NCBI GenBank assembly: GCA_002419445.1
Contig: DIGC01000063.1
Coordinates: forward strand, 1 to 8,333
DNA: 8,333 nt
Direction of reading: 5' to 3'
Source: Caryophanales bacterium UBA5732
Lineage (GTDB): Bacteria > Bacillota_I > Bacilli_A > Izemoplasmatales > Hujiaoplasmataceae
Shown: positions 5,508 to 8,333 of the stretch, piece after piece
Layout of the letters: each line of letters opens with the position of its first letter
Position numbering within the stretch: position 1 is the stretch's first letter
Translations under genes and position numbers: made by a program
The notes under the pieces: model-generated
Databases searched by the model: none
What the model saw: the letters and a program-made list of their open reading frames with translations, nothing else
Told to the model about the DNA's origin: nothing

Positions 5508-6761
5508 TTATTCATACTGTTTTTTTAATATTTTAAAATTCCAAAAATGGTTAAATAAGAATATGAACGTCATCATTGAACCAACAACAATAAACATTAA
5601 CTTCATATTATAATCGGCTAAAGCGCCGATTATCGGAGCGAATACCACAAGTAATAACGAAGAAAACTGCGCTTCAATGCTTAAGACTGAAGCTCTCTTA
5701 GTTTTATCGCTGGCATTGCCAATTTCTTCAATCATTACCGGTTTTCTTAAATTAATAAAGACATAGATAAAAACGAAACTAGCAAAGATAATAAAGAGAT
5801 TGTCTAGATAAAAACTTAATACTAATGCGACACCGGCCGATAATAGCCACATAATATTAGCAAGATTGAAGTGATTAACTTTTTTGGCAACTTTGTAAGA
5901 ATAGCGACTCGCTAAAGAACTTATTAAATAGATTATTGCATAGATTATTCCAATATAGATTTTTAAGTTATCTTCTTCGCTAAAACTCGTAAAAGCAACT
6001 AAACCCGCTGTCACGGATAAAGCGATGATAATCGGTTGAACATAATCTTTTATACTTTTATATCCGGCTTGATATAACGCTTCATCAAGAACTAATCTTC
6101 TAACTTTTTTATCTTTAAATGTGTATTTGATACTTTCGACATTCTGTTTCAAGAAATCTTTAAAATTGAATCTAGTTTCTCTCTTCTCATTCAGATAATT
6201 AGGATAACTAGCAATCAGCAACATATCCAATAAATAAGGAATAATTGATAATAAGAACAAATATTTAATCTCCGGTAAATAAATCACAAAAACAATTGCG
6301 ACTAAACTCATGACCATTGAGCCAATTAAAGACATCGCTCTAGTTTGACCATAGACTTTTGTTTTTGATGCGGCAATATCATTATGATCCAAGAAAGACA
6401 TAATCATCGCTTTATGGGTTCCCGATCTAAAAGCATCGCCTAATCCAAAAAGCATCATCGCTAAGGCGAAAATCCAGAAGCTTGTGGCGATGAAGAATAA
6501 GAAAAAGGAAATAATATAGAAAACAAAGCACATAATCAATTCGGCTTTTTTCCCATACATATCCGCAATTACTCCAGAAGGGATTTCAAAAATATAAATA
6601 ATTATTTCTCTTATCGATATTAATAAACCGACCTGAAACAAATTTAAACCGCTAATCGTTAAATAAATAATTAAATAAGGTTCAAAGAACATTAAGTTCT
6701 TTAAAAACCCATACATTTCAAATTTGAATACTTGAAATTTGAAATCCTTTAATTTAGCCAT
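5508..6761 (-). CDS. Major facilitator superfamily transporter
   Basis: A permease of 417 residues in the cytoplasmic membrane with about 12 hydrophobic segments in two halves, separated by a basic central loop (about residues 190-225: NEKRETRFNFKDF and onwards). MFS motif A is seen in the loop between helices 2 and 3 as GVIADMYGKK (63-72). AFRSGTHKAMI (about 110-120) and the following SKTKVYGQTRAMS segment recall MFS exporters of the drug/efflux type. The substrate cannot be told from sequence. The ATG at 6761 has AGGAG 9 bases before it. The ptsH terminator stem ends only 21 bases upstream of the start, so there is no room for a separate promoter between them; expression probably comes from read-through of the EIIB-like/ptsH transcript or from a promoter inside ptsH. 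It ends at the shared terminator with trpS. Confidence 0.87.
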   Translation of the reverse strand: MAKLKDFKFQVFKFEMYGFLKNLMFFEPYLIIYLTISGLNLFQVGLLISIREIIIYIFEIPSGVIADMYGKKAELIMCFVFYIISFFLFFIATSFWIFALAMMLFGLGDAFRSGTHKAMIMSFLDHNDIAASKTKVYGQTRAMSLIGSMVMSLVAIVFVIYLPEIKYLFLLSIIPYLLDMLLIASYPNYLNEKRETRFNFKDFLKQNVESIKYTFKDKKVRRLVLDEALYQAGYKSIKDYVQPIIIALSVTAGLVAFTSFSEEDNLKIYIGIIYAIIYLISSLASRYSYKVAKKVNHFNLANIMWLLSAGVALVLSFYLDNLFIIFASFVFIYVFINLRKPVMIEEIGNASDKTKRASVLSIEAQFSSLLLVVFAPIIGALADYNMKLMFIVVGSMMTFIFLFNHFWNFKILKKQYE

Positions 6762-6782
6762 TTACACATCTCCTAAAATAGA

Positions 6783-6804
6783 AAAAAGCATTGGTATGCT
6801 TTTT
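6783..6804 (-). terminator. Terminator or attenuator after ptsH
   Basis: AAAAAGCAT / ATGCTTTTT forms a 9-bp stem with a 4-base loop, overlapping the ptsH stop (6803-6805). On the minus strand TCTATTTT-type sequence follows, a weaker T-run than at other terminators here. The next gene's ribosome binding site comes immediately after. Confidence 0.7.
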
Positions 6805-7069
6805 ACTTCATTTCGTTAATCTCATTGATGACTCTAGTGATTGCTTTATAAGCTTCATCCTCATCTTCACCATTAAAAATAATCTTAATCGTCTTATTAG
6901 CAGGCACACCGAGTGACATAACACCCATTATTGATTTCATGTTGACCTTACGTTCTTGATACTCCATAACCATTTCTGATTGAAAACTGTTAGCCTTAGA
7001 AACCAATTTGGTTGCCGGTCTTGCGTGCAGTCCATTTTCGTAAGAAATCTTAAATTTACCATCAATCAT
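6803..7069 (-). CDS. ptsH: HPr, phosphocarrier protein of the PTS
   Basis: An 88-residue cytoplasmic phosphocarrier that passes phosphate from Enzyme I to sugar-specific EIIA domains. The active site ENGLHARPAT carries His15, with Arg17 and Pro18 beside it. The regulatory block KVNMKSIMGVMSLGV carries Ser46, the residue phosphorylated by HPr kinase in Firmicutes and some Mollicutes, with Ile47 and Met48 as in the Firmicute surface used by CcpA and HPr kinase. Both control routes are therefore possible. The ATG at 7069 overlaps the TGA of the upstream EIIB-like gene (ATGA), with GGAGGT inside that gene's last codons, so the two are translationally coupled. No ptsI follows; the next gene is an MFS permease. 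Promoter: the extended -10 at 7477-7485. Confidence 0.95.
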   Translation of the reverse strand: MIDGKFKISYENGLHARPATKLVSKANSFQSEMVMEYQERKVNMKSIMGVMSLGVPANKTIKIIFNGEDEDEAYKAITRVINEINEMK

Positions 7070-7455
7070 AATTTACCTCCACTTTTATCTGAATTTATTT
7101 TATCAACTAAAGTTTGAGCGTTAAATGGTAATACCATTTTAACATTATTTCCAGAAATAAAAACCCCAGTAGCACCGATTTCTTTAAATGCATCTAATTT
7201 TGTTACTTCAATGTCTTTTATTTGAAATTTTACACGACTGCCGTCTAATGAAGCAGTCACAATATTAACTATTCCGCCTAAATTCTCTACTACCTTTTCA
7301 AAGTGATCAATTCCTTCAACTTCTTCTTTACCCTTTGGTTTGATTGTAACTATTCTTACTATCACGAATATACCAATTACAAACAAGATTACTGGCCACC
7401 AAAAATTCGCATTTAACCAATCAACCAAAGCCAGGTTAATCCCAAACACTTGCAC
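7066..7455 (-). CDS. Membrane-anchored PTS EIIB-like protein lacking the phosphorylated cysteine
   Basis: A small protein of about 129 residues. One N-terminal membrane helix (about 19-37, FWWPVILFVIGIFVIVRIV) is followed by a basic stretch, then a domain (about 50-120) resembling the glucose-type EIIB fold: FEKVVENLGGIVNIV, then FKEIGATGVFISGNNVKMVL, matching the family pattern LGG..NI and LGA.GVv..G..vq.v. Where EIIB has A-Cys-x-T-R-L-R, this has ASLDGSR, so Ser69 seems to replace the phosphorylated Cys and the TRL part is missing. It is thus probably not a phosphotransferase; a regulatory or docking role is inference. Similar stand-alone IIB-like proteins are annotated in mycoplasmas (from memory). 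The GTG at 7455 is chosen because AGAGGTGAT at 7460-7468 is a good site for it, and the predicted transcript start near 7470 leaves only about 5 bases before the in-frame GTG at 7464. The TGA stop overlaps the ptsH ATG. Confidence 0.75.
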   Translation of the reverse strand: MQVFGINLALVDWLNANFWWPVILFVIGIFVIVRIVTIKPKGKEEVEGIDHFEKVVENLGGIVNIVTASLDGSRVKFQIKDIEVTKLDAFKEIGATGVFISGNNVKMVLPFNAQTLVDKINSDKSGGKL

Positions 7456-7459
7456 TTGT

Positions 7460-7468
7460 ATCACCTCT
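7460..7468 (-). promoter_or_regulatory. Ribosome binding site deciding the EIIB-like start
   Basis: Minus-strand AGAGGTGAT matches the 16S 3' end complement AGGAGGTGAT closely. From its GAGG core to GTG at 7455 is 8 bases. The GTG at 7464 falls within it. Confidence 0.65.
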
Positions 7469-7476
7469 TAAGAAAT

Positions 7477-7485
7477 ATTTTATCA
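7477..7485 (-). promoter_or_regulatory. Promoter of the EIIB-like/ptsH operon, extended -10
   Basis: Minus-strand TGATAAAAT has TAAAAT at 7477-7482 and the TGn extension. No good -35 is present, and AT-rich sequence lies upstream. The start would be near 7470, with a leader of about 15 bases. Confidence 0.65.
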
Positions 7486-7542
7486 TAAAATTAATAAAAA
7501 TAGATATATGGAAAACAAAAAAAACTTGTTTTACTTTAAAAG

Positions 7543-7571
7543 TTGCAAATAACCAACTAATAATATATAAT
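7543..7571 (+). promoter_or_regulatory. ppa promoter (sigma-A type)
   Basis: TTGCAA (7543-7548), a 17-base spacer and TATAAT (7566-7571) form a near-consensus promoter. The start would be near 7578. AAAGGA (7581-7586) serves as ribosome binding site for the ATG at 7595. Confidence 0.82.
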
Positions 7572-7594
7572 TTTCAAATGAAAGGATTGATAAA

Positions 7595-8098
7595 ATGTCA
7601 AAAATTATTGAAGCAGTAATCGAAATCCCGATGGGAACCCAAAACAAATACGAAATTGATAAAAGCCGTAACATCATTAAATTAAACCGTGTATTATACT
7701 CAAAAATGACTTACCCAGCTGAATATGGCTTTATTGAAAAAACTTTAGCTGAAGATGGAGATCCTCTTGACATTCTAGTTCTAGCTACTACTCAAACCTT
7801 TCCGGGCTGTGTTGTTGATGCTAGAGTTATTGGCTATTTAGATATGTATGACTCCGGCGAAAAAGATGAAAAAATTATCGCAGTAGTCGATGCAGATCCT
7901 CGTTTTGACGACCTACAAGACATCAAAGACATGAAAGAATTGCAACAAAGAGAAATTAAATTATTTTTTGAAAATTATAAAATCTTAGAGCCAGGTCATC
8001 ATGTTCAAGTCCTCGATTATCACAATAAACAAGAAGCAATTAAATTAATCGAATCTTGTCAAAAACGTCACGTTGAATACATTACAAAACTTTTATAA
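7595..8098 (+). CDS. ppa: Inorganic pyrophosphatase, family I (soluble)
   Basis: Hydrolyses pyrophosphate to two phosphates in the cytoplasm and so drives tRNA charging, nucleic acid synthesis and other pyrophosphate-releasing reactions. The length of 167 residues is normal for bacterial family I enzymes. The signature EDGDPLDIL gives the metal ligands Asp54, Asp56 and Asp59. Lys18 and Glu20 (NKYEID), Arg32 (LNRVLY), Tyr40 and Tyr44 (YPAEYGFI), Asp86, Asp91 and Lys93 (YDSGEKDEK) match the E. coli active-site set in order, and FFENYK (124-129) is the conserved late segment. The ATG at 7595 is preceded by AAAGGA at a spacing of 8. It has its own promoter, divergent from the EIIB-like/ptsH operon, and a hairpin after the stop. 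It is a single-gene unit. Confidence 0.96.
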   Translation: MSKIIEAVIEIPMGTQNKYEIDKSRNIIKLNRVLYSKMTYPAEYGFIEKTLAEDGDPLDILVLATTQTFPGCVVDARVIGYLDMYDSGEKDEKIIAVVDADPRFDDLQDIKDMKELQQREIKLFFENYKILEPGHHVQVLDYHNKQEAIKLIESCQKRHVEYITKLL

Positions 8099-8135
8099 AA
8101 CCTACAAGTTATTATTACTAAAATCTTAAAAAAAC

Positions 8136-8158
8136 AAGCATCCATTTTTTGGATGCTT
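8136..8158. terminator. Terminator after ppa, probably bidirectional
   Basis: AAGCATCCA / TGGATGCTT forms a 9-bp stem with a five-T loop. TTATTTCTTT follows on plus, and on minus a long T-run (A-run 8128-8134) follows after TTG. It lies between the convergent ends of ppa and the amidohydrolase and so can serve both. Confidence 0.85.
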
Positions 8159-8168
8159 TATTTCTTTG

Positions 8169-8333
8169 TTATTTTTGGTGAACAACTTCGCCATTAATCA
8201 TAACGACTTCAGTTTTTGTGAGGTAATGGAAAGGATGTCCATCCCAAATAACGATATCAGCGTCTTTACCAACTTCGATACTACCAACCTGATCTTCAAT
8301 ATGGTTAATCTTAGCGGCGTTAATTGTTACGGC
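8169..8333 (-). CDS. Amidohydrolase, imidazolonepropionase-like (C-terminal fragment, cut by window edge)
   Basis: The last 54 residues of a minus-strand gene whose start lies beyond 8333; the reading frame is open to the window edge and stops with TAA at 8169-8171. The fragment reads AVTINAAKINHIEDQVGSIEVGKDADIVIWDGHP and onwards, the typical C-terminal beta-sandwich of the metal-dependent amidohydrolase superfamily: an 'NAAK' helix, then G-S-I-x-x-G-K-D-A-D-I-V, then the closing strands V-M-I-N-G-E-V-V. The WDGHPF segment resembles the imidazolonepropionase-like group (COG1228). The catalytic metal-binding residues lie outside the window, so neither activity nor substrate can be judged. It shares the hairpin at 8136-8158 with ppa. 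Confidence 0.85.
   Translation of the reverse strand, partial: AVTINAAKINHIEDQVGSIEVGKDADIVIWDGHPFHYLTKTEVVMINGEVVHQK

Noticed and set aside
14..7068. Mycoplasma genetic code (UGA as tryptophan)
   Set aside because: TGA closes the TVP38-family gene inside a terminator stem and closes the EIIB-like gene in an ATGA overlap with ptsH, and conserved tryptophans use TGG.
7456..7464. GTG at 7464 as start of the EIIB-like gene
   Set aside because: It lies within the AGAGGTGAT site, and the predicted transcript would begin only about 5 bases earlier.
1..8333. Mobile element, CRISPR array, prophage or defence island
   Set aside because: No transposase, integrase, direct repeat array or nuclease-like gene is seen; all genes are core or transport functions with uniform composition.

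Overview
The window reads as ordinary chromosome from a low-GC, AT-rich bacterium of the Bacilli/Mollicutes branch, such as an Acholeplasma-, Izemoplasma- or Erysipelotrichia-like lineage. The reasons are strong Shine-Dalgarno sites (AGGAGG/GGAGGT), sigma-A type promoters often with an extended -10, a T-box riboswitch, an Spx regulator, and an HPr with both His15 and Ser46. Two genes end in TGA at places that make sense as stops, one in an ATGA overlap with the next start and one inside a terminator stem. Tryptophans are encoded by TGG. The code is therefore most likely standard, not the Mycoplasma UGA=Trp code. The lineage is inference.

Layout. 1-1866 (minus): a TVP38/TMEM64-family membrane protein downstream of gapA (glyceraldehyde-3-phosphate dehydrogenase), which has a clear promoter and a possible CRE site. 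1867-2428: spx (minus) and pepF (plus) diverge from a compact back-to-back promoter region. 2429-5467 (plus): pepF (oligoendopeptidase F), then a complete tryptophan-specific T-box leader and trpS. 5468-7464 (minus): a bidirectional terminator, an MFS permease, ptsH (HPr), and a membrane-anchored EIIB-like protein translationally coupled to ptsH. 7465-8160: a divergent promoter pair and ppa (inorganic pyrophosphatase, plus). 8169-8333 (minus): the C-terminal end of an amidohydrolase cut by the window edge. Intergenic space is very tight. No stretch over 300 bases lacks a gene, and the largest gap (4193-4471) is filled by the T-box leader.

How the genes fit together. Most are housekeeping: glycolysis (gapA), tryptophanyl-tRNA supply (trpS), pyrophosphate removal (ppa), peptide turnover (pepF), thiol stress response (spx) and PTS phosphocarrier/catabolite signalling (ptsH). 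From memory, spx, pepF and trpS also lie in one neighbourhood in Bacillus subtilis, so this part may be a conserved remnant. The possible CRE site before gapA and the Ser46 of HPr would together fit HPr(Ser-P)/CcpA control of glycolysis.

I see no wholly new system: no mobile element, CRISPR array or defence island. The items most worth a second look are the EIIB-like protein whose active-site Cys appears replaced by Ser and which is fused by ATGA overlap to ptsH, and an Spx with a C-terminal four-cysteine tail.
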